Source of the DNA: Brevundimonas fontaquae
Lineage (GTDB): Bacteria; Pseudomonadota; Alphaproteobacteria; Caulobacterales; Caulobacteraceae
Direction of reading: 5' to 3'
Assembly: GCF_017086445.1 (NCBI RefSeq)
Contig: NZ_CP070968.1
Location: forward strand, 2,480,001 to 2,544,000
Length of the DNA: 64,000 nt
The notes under the pieces are model-generated. The model was not told where the DNA came from. It searched no databases and worked only from the letters and a program-made list of their open reading frames with translations. Shown piece by piece: positions 46,792 through 57,542 of the stretch (position 1 is its first letter; each line of letters opens with the position of its first letter). The position numbers and the translations under genes were made by a program.

Positions 46792-49266
46792 TCAAACGGC
46801 GATCCGCCGAGGCGGCCAGCGACGATAGACGATGTCGGCGACATAGAGGGCCAAAGCCAACCAACAGAGCCAGCCCCAAAGGTCCAGCGCCGAGGCGGGC
46901 GGACGTCCCGGCAAGAGGGCGACGGCGCTGACGCGAGACGGATCTTGGATCACCGTCCCGCCCGTCAGACGCGCCAGTTGATCCAGTGGCAGGCCGTCGG
47001 CCTCGGAGACCGGGCGCTCGGACTGACCGCCGGAAACGGCCGGCAGCGCCGCTCGGGCCACGCCGCGTCCGTCGCGAACCTCGGCGAGCACCGCAGAGTC
47101 CATCGGCGCAGGGCCTTCTGCTGTAAACAGACCCGGCGCCCGTTCGACCGTCGAAAGCGCGGGACCAGCTTCTCCCGCTGCGTTGCGCAAACGAATCTGG
47201 GGGGCTGTCGTGTCGGCGCTGCGGACACGCTGCGCCACGATCTTGACCCGGTCGCCGACGCGGCCGAGACGGACATCCCAGTCGGGACGCGGGTCGGCCG
47301 TGCGGGCGATCAGGCCTTGCATCCAGTCGCCGTAGCCGGACCAGTTGCGCCAACGGGCGGTTCCCTGCCCGACCGGCTCGGTCATCAGCGCCGTCACACG
47401 CCCGGCGCCCCATTGCCAGGACGCCAGAACCGGCTCGCCGGTCGTCGTGCGGATCAGGGTCTGCGCCAACGGCTTTACGCCCGCCTGGGTGTAGCCGTCC
47501 AACTGCCTGGGCGGTGCTGCCGCCAACTCACCCCAACCGAAAGATGGGGCGGATGCGGCCAGGGCGAAACCTCCGCGCTTGACGCCCGGCTGAGGCTTCT
47601 GCTGCGGCTGTTTGAAGTTGATCTCGACAAGGTTGAACTCGTCCCCAACGACATAGAACCGACCCCGCCCCAGCCGCGCCCACTGCGCCATCCGGGCTTC
47701 GCCCTCGACGCTGCCGCCGACCAGAACGGTCGACACAGTGACCTGGTCCTCGGCGATGTGTCGGATCAGTTGGGGATAGCGGTCGGCGTTCACCCCGGCG
47801 TCCGAGATCACCAGGATATGGCGGTAGCGAGCCTGGGTGTTCTGAAGTCCGTAATAGGCTTCCTGCAGGGCGCCGAACAGATGTTCGCTTCCGCCCTGGG
47901 CCTGGACGCGGCCTATGGCGCGCTCAACTTCGGGAATGTCCCGGGCGGGCTGCATCGGCGCGACCCATTGGCGACCGCCGTAGAACTCGACTACACCGAC
48001 GCTGTCAGCCGGCGTGAGTTTGCGCACCGCCAGCCGGGCGACCTGTTTGCCCAGGTCGAGCGGCGTTCCCAACATCGAGCCTGACGTGTCGATCACGACG
48101 GCGACGGCGACGCTGGGATCCTCGGTCTGCTCGTCTTGGCGGATGGTCACGGGCAAGGCGGCAGCGAGCGGCGTGCCGGCGTAACCGCCCGCAGCGAAGG
48201 CGCTGTCCCCACCGGACACCATCAGGCCGAGACCGCGAGAGCGGACCGCCTCGATCAACCGTTGCTGCGAAGGAACCGGCAGCGCCGACGCGGGCACGTC
48301 GTCCAACATGACCGCGCGATAGGCCGACAGATCGATGCCGCCCAAGGCCGCCGGCGCCCGGCTGTCGATGCGAAGACCCGGACCCGCAAGTCTCTGAAGC
48401 GCCGCCGCGCCACCGGCCTGGCCTCCGTCGACATACAGGATGGGAAGCGGATCCTGCACGGCGGCCGCCGTCTCGAACTGGCTGGCGACAGCGCCGCCGC
48501 GCGTCAGCTCGATACGTAGCGGCATAAAGCCTGGTTGATCGAGAGGGACGGCCAGAGCCACGCTGGCAGGGCCGTCGAGGTCGATCGGTCCAGCCCCGCC
48601 GACCCGCTGATCGCCGCTGAAGACCGAGATCGACAAATCCTGCCCGACGCCGTCCAGCCGCACCCGCGCCGACACGCGCTCGCCGGCGCGGCCTGCAGGA
48701 ATGGCGACGTCGGATATGAAGGCGTCGCGGCGTCCCACGGTGATTGGAACGCTGTCCACGACCACGCCGCGCGCCAGCAGGGCATCGACGGAACGCCCCC
48801 AGCCGCGATCGGCGCCTAGGCCGGAACCGATCATCGTGACCCGACCCTCTGAGCCGAGGGGAAAGGCGGCAAGCGCGAGATTGAGGGCGTGAGGCAGGCC
48901 GCCGGTCTGGCCGCTTTCCGGCAAGGTGACGTGCCGCACCGCCTTCAGGGCGAGAGGCGCGCCGCCCCGTTGGATGACAACAACGGGGCCGTTGCGTTCC
49001 GCCTGCGCCACCACCGATTGGGCGGCCGAGGCGGCAAGGGCGCGAGACGCAGGCGAAAGCGCAGCGCCCTGATCCACGATGATCACCGAGGTCGGACCGC
49101 CCCGGCGTACAATCAGGCTGGGTTGAGCCAGGGCCGCGACGAGCGCCACAAAGACGGTCGTACGAAGGGCAACGCGCACCCTGGAAGCCTTGCGCGCCCA
49201 CCAGACGAATCCGGGGATCAGCAGCAGGAGCCAGCCCGCCTCAGGATGAAGAAAGGTCAGGTTCAC
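46792..49266 (-). CDS. membrane protein with VWA and glutamine-amidotransferase-like domains
   Basis: Inner-membrane protein of 824 residues. Two N-terminal membrane helices (about 10-25 and 32-50) are typical of Bat-type proteins. A GATase-like segment (PILYVDGGQAGGAAALQRLAGPGLRID, AVMLDDVPASAL) is followed by a VWA domain with an intact MIDAS (VAVVIDTSGSMLGTP). The C-terminus ends in a last helix (ALDLWGWLCWLALALYVADIVY). It acts with MoxR and DUF58 proteins in envelope assembly or stress in other bacteria. Ten bases separate it from the next gene and the preceding gene. Confidence 0.87.
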   Translation of the reverse strand: MNLTFLHPEAGWLLLLIPGFVWWARKASRVRVALRTTVFVALVAALAQPSLIVRRGGPTSVIIVDQGAALSPASRALAASAAQSVVAQAERNGPVVVIQRGGAPLALKAVRHVTLPESGQTGGLPHALNLALAAFPLGSEGRVTMIGSGLGADRGWGRSVDALLARGVVVDSVPITVGRRDAFISDVAIPAGRAGERVSARVRLDGVGQDLSISVFSGDQRVGGAGPIDLDGPASVALAVPLDQPGFMPLRIELTRGGAVASQFETAAAVQDPLPILYVDGGQAGGAAALQRLAGPGLRIDSRAPAALGGIDLSAYRAVMLDDVPASALPVPSQQRLIEAVRSRGLGLMVSGGDSAFAAGGYAGTPLAAALPVTIRQDEQTEDPSVAVAVVIDTSGSMLGTPLDLGKQVARLAVRKLTPADSVGVVEFYGGRQWVAPMQPARDIPEVERAIGRVQAQGGSEHLFGALQEAYYGLQNTQARYRHILVISDAGVNADRYPQLIRHIAEDQVTVSTVLVGGSVEGEARMAQWARLGRGRFYVVGDEFNLVEINFKQPQQKPQPGVKRGGFALAASAPSFGWGELAAAPPRQLDGYTQAGVKPLAQTLIRTTTGEPVLASWQWGAGRVTALMTEPVGQGTARWRNWSGYGDWMQGLIARTADPRPDWDVRLGRVGDRVKIVAQRVRSADTTAPQIRLRNAAGEAGPALSTVERAPGLFTAEGPAPMDSAVLAEVRDGRGVARAALPAVSGGQSERPVSEADGLPLDQLARLTGGTVIQDPSRVSAVALLPGRPPASALDLWGWLCWLALALYVADIVYRRWPPRRIAV

Positions 49267-49276
49267 GACGGGGTCC

Positions 49277-50986
49277 TCAGGCCATCGCGCCGCGCTGATG
49301 CAGCCGCCACTCGAGCAACAACAGCAGGCCGGCGATCACGACGAGCAGGATGAAAAGAAGATCGACAGCCGGGCCGCGCACCGGCGTCACGACGACATCG
49401 GAAGGCGCGGCGCGGGCGGCGTCCATCGTGATCTCGCGATCCGTCAAAGAGACGGCCAAGCGCAGGTCGCCGATCCGGGTCTCGCCCGCCTGGCTCAAAT
49501 ACAGGTCGCCGTTCAGGGCTCGTTCGGCGATCCGGCGATCGGAAGACAGGCCATAGAGATCTGACTGATCGGTCAGATCTGTTCCGGCCTGGGCATAGGG
49601 AACCCAGGGGCCGGCATCCACCAGCCAGGACAGGGTGCGCGACACGAAGACGGGGAAGCTGGACGCCGCCGGAAATCCGCCGCCGTCGTCGAACAGGGCC
49701 GACCAGACCGCCACGCTCCGCTGCTGGCCCGGCCGCGTTTCAGCCGAGACATCGCGCCGTGTCGTGCGGGCCAGCGCCTGGGTCTCGACATTGGACACCC
49801 CAAGGGCGTCCAGCGCGCCGGACAGGTCCGGCTCAGGCTCGCCGACGCCATAGGTGAAGACGAAAGCGGGCTGATCGCCAGATTGGGTGACGACCAAGGC
49901 TGGGCGGTTCTCGCCGAAGCGCTCGCCTGCGCGCCGCACCACGACCTGGGCGTCCTGCGGCGCTGTGACCGAAAAGGCGGGATTGAGCCTCACGGCGCGC
50001 ACGACGGCGGCGGGGGCGCCCGGCGACAAGGCGACGTTTACAGAGCCCCTGTCCGGAAGGCGCAAGCTGGCCTTGTCGTCCGCTGGGAAGGCGTCTGAGC
50101 GCGCCAGCCGGACCGTGAACAGAGCGCCGTCCGCGACCACGTCCCGAACGATCAGCCGTCCGTCGGGACGAACTAGGGTATCGACCCCGACATCGCGCCC
50201 ATCGCGGCTGAAACGCAGGGCGTCCGCCGGCAAGGGACGACCATCTGGGCCGATCGCCTCAACCAGGATATCCGCACGTCCGGCGTCGCCCGAGGCGGCG
50301 GGCGATGCGCCGAGTGCGACCACGCCGCGATTGTCCGGTGTCGGCGCGGCCAGATAGCCATAGACCAGACGCCGATCGGCAGATGGCGCGACTGTCCGCG
50401 CCCCCGACCAGGCGCCATAATAATGCACGACGGACGGCCGACCGGACGACATCGCGCCGTCCAGCTCCCTGCCGGCTACAGCATGGGCAAAGCCGGAGGG
50501 CGCGGGCCGGGCCTTCACGCCGTCTAGTCGTTGGCTGAGCAGGGCGAGGTTTTCGCCGGGTTGCAGCAGCGGCGTGGCGACCGCGCCGTCGAGATAGACG
50601 GCGCGGCGCGCGGGATCGGTGTTACGGGCATCGGCGATCAGGGCGCGACGCGCCTGCGCCAGGTCGTCACGTCCCATCAGCACGGCCGAGGCATCGAGGT
50701 AGAAGATGTGATCCGCTGCGTCTCGACCGGGCGTCATCTCGGGCCGTGCGCCGGCGATCCAGAGCAACAGGGCGATCGTCAGGATCAGCAGATAGGCCAG
50801 CCAGCGCTGGAACCGCTGCCGAAACACTCGCAAGGGCGTGACTCTGGCGGCCTGCGCCCACAGGCCGGCGGCGGCGATCCGTACTAGCTTCTGTCGCGCC
50901 TTCAGAATCTGCAACGCGAACAGCAGGGCGGCGAGGCCGATGGCGCCGGCGATGACCGCCCACATCGGGAGGGACAAGAAGCTCAC
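49277..50986 (-). CDS. BatA-like membrane protein
   Basis: Protein of 569 residues. The N-terminus MSFLSLPMWAVIAGAIGLAALLFALQILKARQKLVRI matches the aerotolerance-protein BatA N-terminal domain, followed by a second helix (WLAYLLILTIALLLWIAGARP). A VWA-like region follows, whose MIDAS is degraded (HIFYLDASAVLMG, no DxSxS), so it probably does not bind metal. A C-terminal helix (VDLLFILLVVIAGLLLLLEW) ends the protein. Its start overlaps the DUF58 stop, showing coupling. Confidence 0.85.
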   Translation of the reverse strand: MSFLSLPMWAVIAGAIGLAALLFALQILKARQKLVRIAAAGLWAQAARVTPLRVFRQRFQRWLAYLLILTIALLLWIAGARPEMTPGRDAADHIFYLDASAVLMGRDDLAQARRALIADARNTDPARRAVYLDGAVATPLLQPGENLALLSQRLDGVKARPAPSGFAHAVAGRELDGAMSSGRPSVVHYYGAWSGARTVAPSADRRLVYGYLAAPTPDNRGVVALGASPAASGDAGRADILVEAIGPDGRPLPADALRFSRDGRDVGVDTLVRPDGRLIVRDVVADGALFTVRLARSDAFPADDKASLRLPDRGSVNVALSPGAPAAVVRAVRLNPAFSVTAPQDAQVVVRRAGERFGENRPALVVTQSGDQPAFVFTYGVGEPEPDLSGALDALGVSNVETQALARTTRRDVSAETRPGQQRSVAVWSALFDDGGGFPAASSFPVFVSRTLSWLVDAGPWVPYAQAGTDLTDQSDLYGLSSDRRIAERALNGDLYLSQAGETRIGDLRLAVSLTDREITMDAARAAPSDVVVTPVRGPAVDLLFILLVVIAGLLLLLEWRLHQRGAMA

Positions 50987-51942
50987 AGCTTGATCCCGCC
51001 TTGGCCGAACAGGGCCGACAGTTGGTCGCGTACCGGCCGGTCAGCGTCGATCTGAACGAGACCCGCCCCCCGTGTCCGGGCGAAGTCCGACAGGGCGTTG
51101 CTGAAGTGGCGGTAGGCGGCCTTGTAGCGGGCCATCAGATCGGGCGTGACCGTAACCGAGGTCGGCTGGGCGTGTTCGCCGTCCTCAAGCAGGATGTCGC
51201 CGTTCAGGTCCGGGTGACGCTCAGGATCGGCGTCATGAGCTTTGACGATCTGCACCAGCAAAAGCCGATGCGGCAGTTGCTCCAGCCCGCGCACCACGGC
51301 CTCGACGCCCGCTTCATCGAAAAAGTCAGACACCACGATCACCAACCCCTGGCGCAAGCGAAGGCCGGCCAGGTGAGAGAGGGCCGCCGCCAGGCCTGTG
51401 CCTTGCAGCGCCGAATATCCCGCCAGGCTATGCGCCACGCGCGCGAGGTTGCCCTTTCCAGAGACCGCTCGAAACTCGATTTCCAGCTTGTCAGAGAAGG
51501 GGAAGAGGCCGACAGAATCGTGCTGGTCCAAGGCCACAGCCGCAAGGGCCAGGGTCGCCGCCTGGGCCGCATGAATGCGCGGAGGCTGTTCCACGAACAG
51601 GCTCCGCGACCGATCCACCAGGAAATAGACCGGCATGTCCTGGCTTTCTTCGAACACCCGCACGAACAGGCGTCCCAGGCGGCGATAGACGTTCCAGTCG
51701 ATGGCGCGCAGGTCGTCGCCCGCCACATAGGGTTTGAAGTCGGCGAACTCCGCGCCCTGTCCACGCGCGTTGGTCCTTTGCTCGGCCAGCCGCCCACCCT
51801 TCTGGGCGCGAGATATCCGCAGCGAAAACGGACGAAGCGCCGCCAGAAAGGCTGGATCGAACAGCGCCTCGAAGGTCAGGGGATCGGCGAGGCCAGCGAC
51901 TGCGGCTGGCGCGGCGACGGCCGCGCGACGGCGAAAGAGCAT
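50983..51942 (-). CDS. DUF58 domain protein
   Basis: Protein of 319 residues, with the family core FADFKPYVAGDDLRAIDWNVYRRLGRLFVRVFEESQDMPVYFLVDRSRSL (about 68-115) and a VWA-type Rossmann region (GLVIVVSDFFDEAGVEAVVRGLEQLPHRLLLVQI). It is the usual partner of MoxR ATPases. ATG at 51942 overlaps the upstream stop (TGATG). Confidence 0.93.
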   Translation of the reverse strand: MLFRRRAAVAAPAAVAGLADPLTFEALFDPAFLAALRPFSLRISRAQKGGRLAEQRTNARGQGAEFADFKPYVAGDDLRAIDWNVYRRLGRLFVRVFEESQDMPVYFLVDRSRSLFVEQPPRIHAAQAATLALAAVALDQHDSVGLFPFSDKLEIEFRAVSGKGNLARVAHSLAGYSALQGTGLAAALSHLAGLRLRQGLVIVVSDFFDEAGVEAVVRGLEQLPHRLLLVQIVKAHDADPERHPDLNGDILLEDGEHAQPTSVTVTPDLMARYKAAYRHFSNALSDFARTRGAGLVQIDADRPVRDQLSALFGQGGIKL

Positions 51943-53408
51943 CAGCGGCCGCCCGCGTTGCGCGCATTGAAGTAGTCGCGCGTGACACGCAGGTCTTGGG
52001 CGCTGGCGGCCAGCGGCGCTGTCCGTCGCGCCTCGCCCCGAGCGCTCCCACGATCCTGGGCCGATGCGCCACGCGCCGGCAGGGGCTGGGGCACGCCATC
52101 ACGTGTGGTGGTGCTGACGCGGCCGGGACTCATCATCCCGCTGAGTTGATCCTGCATCGGGGTGGCCAGCATCAGGCTGGACACGCCCCGACCCTTTTTG
52201 GGACCAGTCTCAGCTCCGCTCTGACTGCCATTCTCGCCCTGCCCGCCGCCCTGCTCTCGGCTGGACTGGCCCTGATCGCCACGCCGGCTGCGGCCGGGCT
52301 GTTGCCCCTCGCCGCTCTGCGATGACCCGGAACCCTCCTGAGGCGGCTGAGGCCGGCTGGCCGACGGCGCGTTCTGGCGGGCGCCGGCGGACTGTCCGCC
52401 CGACGTCCGGGAGTTCGACGCGTCAGCTTCGATCTGGGCGCCGGCCATGCCTTGCGCCTCTTGCGCCTCATCGCGGGGTTGCTCGCCGTCAGAACCCTGA
52501 GCCGCGCCGGTGCGGGACGCGCTGGTTCCCGCTCCGCCCTGACCGCCGCGGCCCGCGCCTTCGCCGCTGGCGGCGGACTGGGACGGCGCCGCCGGACGCG
52601 CGGCGGCGCTTTGCGCCGGCGCGGCGGGGCCCCCCGACGGCGACAGGCGGGCGATCAGGCGCTGAAACGCGGCGATCAATCCAGCCCCGGGCTTGTCCTC
52701 ACCGCTCCGAACGGCAGCGCCCGCGTCACGACCTGTTTCTGCAAAGGGAGCCGCTCCAGCCATCAACGGTGGATCGACCGAGGGATCGTCGGACACGGCG
52801 ACGGCCGATCTTGGCGTCAGGTCGCTTCTCGCCGGGTTCGACGCTCCGCCGGCGGCGCCCGTTGCGAACTGAGGCATGACGAAGGCGGCGCCGAGGCACA
52901 GGAGGCCCGCGACCGGCCAAAGCCAGAGGCGTGAGCGGCCAAGCCTCAGCGCGCCTGCTTCATCGGCCAGCGGACTGTCCTGCGCCCGAGCCACCCACGG
53001 CGCCGCCTCCAGCAGGGCAGCATCATGAAAGGCGGTCCGGCGATCCAGCCGTTCAAACTCGTCGGACGTCTGCAGACGGTCGTTCAACCTCAGACGCTGA
53101 TCGAGAAGCGCCAAGGCCGCAGTGCGGGACCGCGCAGTCGACTGATGCGCTTGAGCATAGGCCAGGCCTATCGCCACCACAGGAGGAACGACGACGGCGA
53201 TGGCCGTTGCGATCAAGCTTGGCGCGACAAACGGAGCACTCAATACGAGCGCCGCAGGGCCGAGAAGCGAAGCGGGCGCGGCCCAGGCCAGTGCCGTTCC
53301 GAAAACCTGACGTCGACCCATGGTCGACAGGACGTTGCGGCCGCGCGTCTCGAGACGATCGAGGCGACGACGCAACCCATCATCGACGCCCTGGATCATC
53401 CGTTCCAT
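51942..53408 (-). CDS. membrane protein with long Gly/Ser/Gln/Ala-rich low-complexity region
   Basis: Protein of 488 residues. Two or three helices near the N-terminus (ALAWAAPASLLGPAALVLSAPFVAPSLIATAIAVVVPPVVAIGLAYA) are followed by a coiled segment (LALLDQRLRLNDRLQTSDEFERLDRRTAF) and another helix (LWLWPVAGLLCLGAAFVMPQF). About 200 residues of low-complexity Gly, Ser, Gln and Ala follow. The very end is conserved-looking (LMLATPMQDQLSGMMSPGRVSTTTRDG, DLRVTRDYFNARN). I do not recognise a family. First gene of the DUF58-Bat-VWA-TPR operon and divergent from the M16 gene. Confidence 0.78.
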   Translation of the reverse strand: MERMIQGVDDGLRRRLDRLETRGRNVLSTMGRRQVFGTALAWAAPASLLGPAALVLSAPFVAPSLIATAIAVVVPPVVAIGLAYAQAHQSTARSRTAALALLDQRLRLNDRLQTSDEFERLDRRTAFHDAALLEAAPWVARAQDSPLADEAGALRLGRSRLWLWPVAGLLCLGAAFVMPQFATGAAGGASNPARSDLTPRSAVAVSDDPSVDPPLMAGAAPFAETGRDAGAAVRSGEDKPGAGLIAAFQRLIARLSPSGGPAAPAQSAAARPAAPSQSAASGEGAGRGGQGGAGTSASRTGAAQGSDGEQPRDEAQEAQGMAGAQIEADASNSRTSGGQSAGARQNAPSASRPQPPQEGSGSSQSGEGQQPGRSRRGDQGQSSREQGGGQGENGSQSGAETGPKKGRGVSSLMLATPMQDQLSGMMSPGRVSTTTRDGVPQPLPARGASAQDRGSARGEARRTAPLAASAQDLRVTRDYFNARNAGGR

Positions 53409-53452
53409 TTCGACCCGCGCAAACTCATCAGAACTGTCACATAGGACCGGCA

Positions 53453-53473
53453 GCTTGCACCAACCTTACAGCC
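53453..53473 (+). promoter_or_regulatory. candidate response-regulator operator 1
   Basis: GCTTGCACCA, then ACC, then TTACAG: an 11-bp-spaced repeat TTGCAC/TTACAG. It lies between the divergent 53408 (minus) and 53594 (plus) gene starts. The first ten bases recur exactly upstream of moxR and of the receptor gene. Confidence 0.55.
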
Positions 53474-53593
53474 TGTGCGCTAGCGAGGGCCATTTTTCCT
53501 TGCGTTCCAAGGGCGAGGCTCTCGGACGTCAGGCTGGCGCAAGCTTCGTATGTTTGATGGCGGCCACGCGACTTCGGCGTGTGAGGATCGACC

Positions 53594-56344
53594 TTGAAGA
53601 CCTTCGGAAAACCCATCGCCGGCGTCGTGCTGGCCGTCCTTTTGTCCTGCGGCGCCTCGAGCGTGGCGCTGGCCCAGGCGCGCCCCGAACTGGGCCAGGT
53701 CCGCATCCCCTACGAGACCTTCACCCTCCCGAACGGCCTGACGACCCTGGTCTACACCGATCACACCGCGCCCACGGTTTTTGTCGGCGTCTGGTACCGG
53801 ATCGGCTCCAAGGACGAGCCCGTCGGAAAGACCGGCTTCGCCCATCTGTTCGAACATTTGATGTTCCAGCCGACGGTCAATCGTCCCACCGAATATTTCA
53901 CGCCGCTGGAAGCCGTTGGAGCCACGGGCCTGAACGGCAGCACCACAACCGATTACACAAACTATATCCAGACGGTGCCCACCAACGCGCTCGACCGAGC
54001 GTTGTGGATGGAGGCGGACCGCATGGGCCACCTCGCAGACGGGATCACTCAAGCCCTGCTCGACGAACAGAGGGCCGTGGTCAAGAACGAGAAGCGCCAA
54101 AGCGAACTCGGACCGGGTCGGGCGGCAGAGGTGCAGTTCCTCAAGAGCTACTACCCTGCCGGACACCCATACGCCCACACCACCATCGGCTCGATGGAGG
54201 ATCTGGACGCCGCCACCCTTGGCGACGTCAAGGCCTGGTTCGACGCAAACTACGGCACCTCCAATGCCGTGCTGGTCCTTGCGGGCGACATCGACGCCGC
54301 GACCGCGCGCGAGAAGGTCGCCTTCTATTTCGGCGGCGTTCGCCAGGGCGAGCCGATCAGCCGACCGGATCGCTGGACTCCGTCGATGCCCGACATCCGG
54401 CGCGATATTGTCTATGAGAATATTCCGGCGGCCGTCATTTCGCGGACCTGGCCGCTCAGCAATGCGTCGCCGCGCGAAAACACGCTCTTGCAACTCGCAG
54501 CCCGTGCGATGGCGGCGGGGCGAGGCACGCCGCTCTACGACGCTCTGGTCGACAAGCTGAAAATCGCCGACGGTGTGTCCGCATCCGTCGGCGAAGGTCA
54601 ACTGGCCAGCGCCTTCACCCTGTCCGTCGCCCTGAAGCCTGGCGTGACGCCGCAGGCTGCCGGCGACGCCATCGATCGCGAACTGGCGGCCTTCTTCGCC
54701 GCTGGACCCGACCCGGATCGTCTGGAGCAGGTCGTGACAGCCACCGACATCTCGCTCCTAAAAACGATGGAAAGCAGCGCGGCGATTGGCAGCTGGCTCG
54801 CCAAGGGCGCCGTGACGCACGACGACCCTGTCTATTTCCTCAAGCAGCGTGAGTGGATCGGCGAGGTCGATCCGCACGCATTGGCGCGGCTGACGCAGAG
54901 CGTACTCTCGCGCCCCTATTACGAGCTGATTCAGCTTCCGACGCCGGTTCCTGTCGCCGCGCCGTCCAACGTGGCCGACCCAACGCGCATGCCCGACCCG
55001 GGTCCGGCGGACACGAAGATCGCGTTCCCCGCCGTGGACGAGGCGACGCTCGCCAACGGGCTCAAGATCGTTGTGGCCACCCGCCCCAATCTACCCGTCG
55101 TAAGCGCCAGCCTGCAGTTCTCGACCGGCGCGCTTGCCGAAGACGCTTATGGACGTGGCACGGCCAGCCGCGCGCTGGCCATGTTGACCAGCGGCTCGCG
55201 CGGTTACACCGCCGAACAGCTTCAGCGTGAGGCGACCAAGGCTGGCGTCAACATCTCCGCCGGCGCTGACAGCCGGCAGAGCGCCGTGAGTTGGACCATG
55301 CTCGCCGCGCGGCTCGACGACGGCTTCAGATTTGTTTCCGACGTGGTGCGACATCCCACCTATCCTCAGACCGAGATCGACAAGGCGCTGGATCAGGTCG
55401 CGCCCCAGTTCGACGCCTACGAGCGCAATCCGCTGCAGTCGGCCGGCCCAATCTATTCGCGAGCGATCTGGGGCAAAGACCACCCTCTCGGTCGGATCGG
55501 CACGCGCGAAGACGCCAAGGCCGTTTCGCGCGACGATATACAGGCCTTCCACGATCGCGAGCTCGGCCCCAACAACGCCACACTCTATCTCGTCGGCGAC
55601 ATCACCCTCGAGCAGGCCAAGACGCTGGCGCAGTCTTATTTCGGCGACTGGCGACGCATCACCCCGACACCTCTGAACGAGCGAGGCGCGGCGACCGGCG
55701 TTCCTGGCCGCATCATCCTGGTGGATGCCCCCGGCGCGGCCCAGACGAGCCTGACAGTCGGCGAGCTGACCACGCCGTTCGTCGCCGATCAGGCCGCGGC
55801 GGCTTCCCTGGCGGACTCCATCCTGGGCGCCGCTTTCAACAGCCGGCTGAATATGAATCTTCGCGAGGAGAAGGGCTGGACTTACGGCTTTACTGGCGGC
55901 GTGGCCGACACGCCCACTGGCCCGCGGACCTTCACCGCCTCAGGCACGGTCGAGGCCGACCGGACGGCCGACGCGATGGCGGAGATTCGCAAGGAGATCG
56001 CCGCCTATGTCACCGACAGACCGGCGACCGCCGAAGAGCTGGAACGGGATCGCACCGCGCGAACGCTCGCCCTCCCCTCGGCCTTTTCGGGCAACAGCGC
56101 CTTCCTTGCGGCCATCACCAGCGCGGCGGCGTATGGCCAGCCCTATGATCGGGCAGCGTCTTCAGGCGCCCGTCTGGCGGCGGTCACACTCGACCAGGTC
56201 CATACCGTCGCCCGTCAGACCTACGATCCGGCGCGCCTGACCTGGGTGGTGGTGGGCGATCTCCCCAAGATCGAAGCGTCTGTTCGCGCCCTGAACTACG
56301 GCCCCGTCGAGGTCTGGGACATCTATGGCCACAAGGTCCGCTGA
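53594..56344 (+). CDS. periplasmic M16 family zinc metallopeptidase
   Basis: Insulinase/pitrilysin-like peptidase of 916 residues with a signal peptide (ending ASSVALAQA). The N-terminal M16 half has the zinc motif HLFEH in GKTGFAHLFEHLMFQP, with the downstream Glu in LLDEQRAVVKNEKRQSE. A second M16-like half (about 475-900) lacks HxxEH and should be the structural partner (LANGLKIVVATRPNLPVVSASLQFSTGALAED). The start is TTG 53594 with AGGA upstream. It is the only plus-strand gene in the cluster. Likely degrades peptides brought in or produced in the periplasm. Confidence 0.93.
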   Translation: MKTFGKPIAGVVLAVLLSCGASSVALAQARPELGQVRIPYETFTLPNGLTTLVYTDHTAPTVFVGVWYRIGSKDEPVGKTGFAHLFEHLMFQPTVNRPTEYFTPLEAVGATGLNGSTTTDYTNYIQTVPTNALDRALWMEADRMGHLADGITQALLDEQRAVVKNEKRQSELGPGRAAEVQFLKSYYPAGHPYAHTTIGSMEDLDAATLGDVKAWFDANYGTSNAVLVLAGDIDAATAREKVAFYFGGVRQGEPISRPDRWTPSMPDIRRDIVYENIPAAVISRTWPLSNASPRENTLLQLAARAMAAGRGTPLYDALVDKLKIADGVSASVGEGQLASAFTLSVALKPGVTPQAAGDAIDRELAAFFAAGPDPDRLEQVVTATDISLLKTMESSAAIGSWLAKGAVTHDDPVYFLKQREWIGEVDPHALARLTQSVLSRPYYELIQLPTPVPVAAPSNVADPTRMPDPGPADTKIAFPAVDEATLANGLKIVVATRPNLPVVSASLQFSTGALAEDAYGRGTASRALAMLTSGSRGYTAEQLQREATKAGVNISAGADSRQSAVSWTMLAARLDDGFRFVSDVVRHPTYPQTEIDKALDQVAPQFDAYERNPLQSAGPIYSRAIWGKDHPLGRIGTREDAKAVSRDDIQAFHDRELGPNNATLYLVGDITLEQAKTLAQSYFGDWRRITPTPLNERGAATGVPGRIILVDAPGAAQTSLTVGELTTPFVADQAAAASLADSILGAAFNSRLNMNLREEKGWTYGFTGGVADTPTGPRTFTASGTVEADRTADAMAEIRKEIAAYVTDRPATAEELERDRTARTLALPSAFSGNSAFLAAITSAAAYGQPYDRAASSGARLAAVTLDQVHTVARQTYDPARLTWVVVGDLPKIEASVRALNYGPVEVWDIYGHKVR

Positions 56345-56361
56345 CCGGCGGGCCTGAGGCT

Positions 56362-56400
56362 AAAAAAAAGCGCCGCGGACCAAGCAGGATCCCGCGGCGC
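56362..56400 (-). terminator. intrinsic terminator of moxR
   Basis: On the minus strand GCGCCGCGG, a 13-base loop, CCGCGGCGC is followed by eight T. It sits between the convergent ends of the M16 gene and moxR. Confidence 0.85.
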
Positions 56401-56435
56401 CCTTAAGCACCCTCTTTGACGACCCAGATTGGGGA

Positions 56436-57452
<1,017 letters not shown>

Positions 57453-57500
57453 TGAAAATCCGCACACTTAGATCCAGTCAAACAGAGTATGGCATAGAAG

Positions 57501-57522
57501 GCTTGCACCAGTCTGGCAGGCC
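57501..57522 (+). promoter_or_regulatory. candidate response-regulator operator 2 (moxR)
   Basis: GCTTGCACCA, then GTC, then TGGCAG, followed by GCC. It lies between the response-regulator stop and the moxR start and nearly repeats the site at 61420-61441. Confidence 0.6.
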
Positions 57523-57542
57523 TTTCGAAAGCCGAAGCGGCG

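Noticed and set aside
52180..52760. Low-complexity stretch as a frameshifted or degraded gene
   Set aside because: The frame is open throughout, and both ends look conserved and overlap or abut neighbours as expected of an operon gene.
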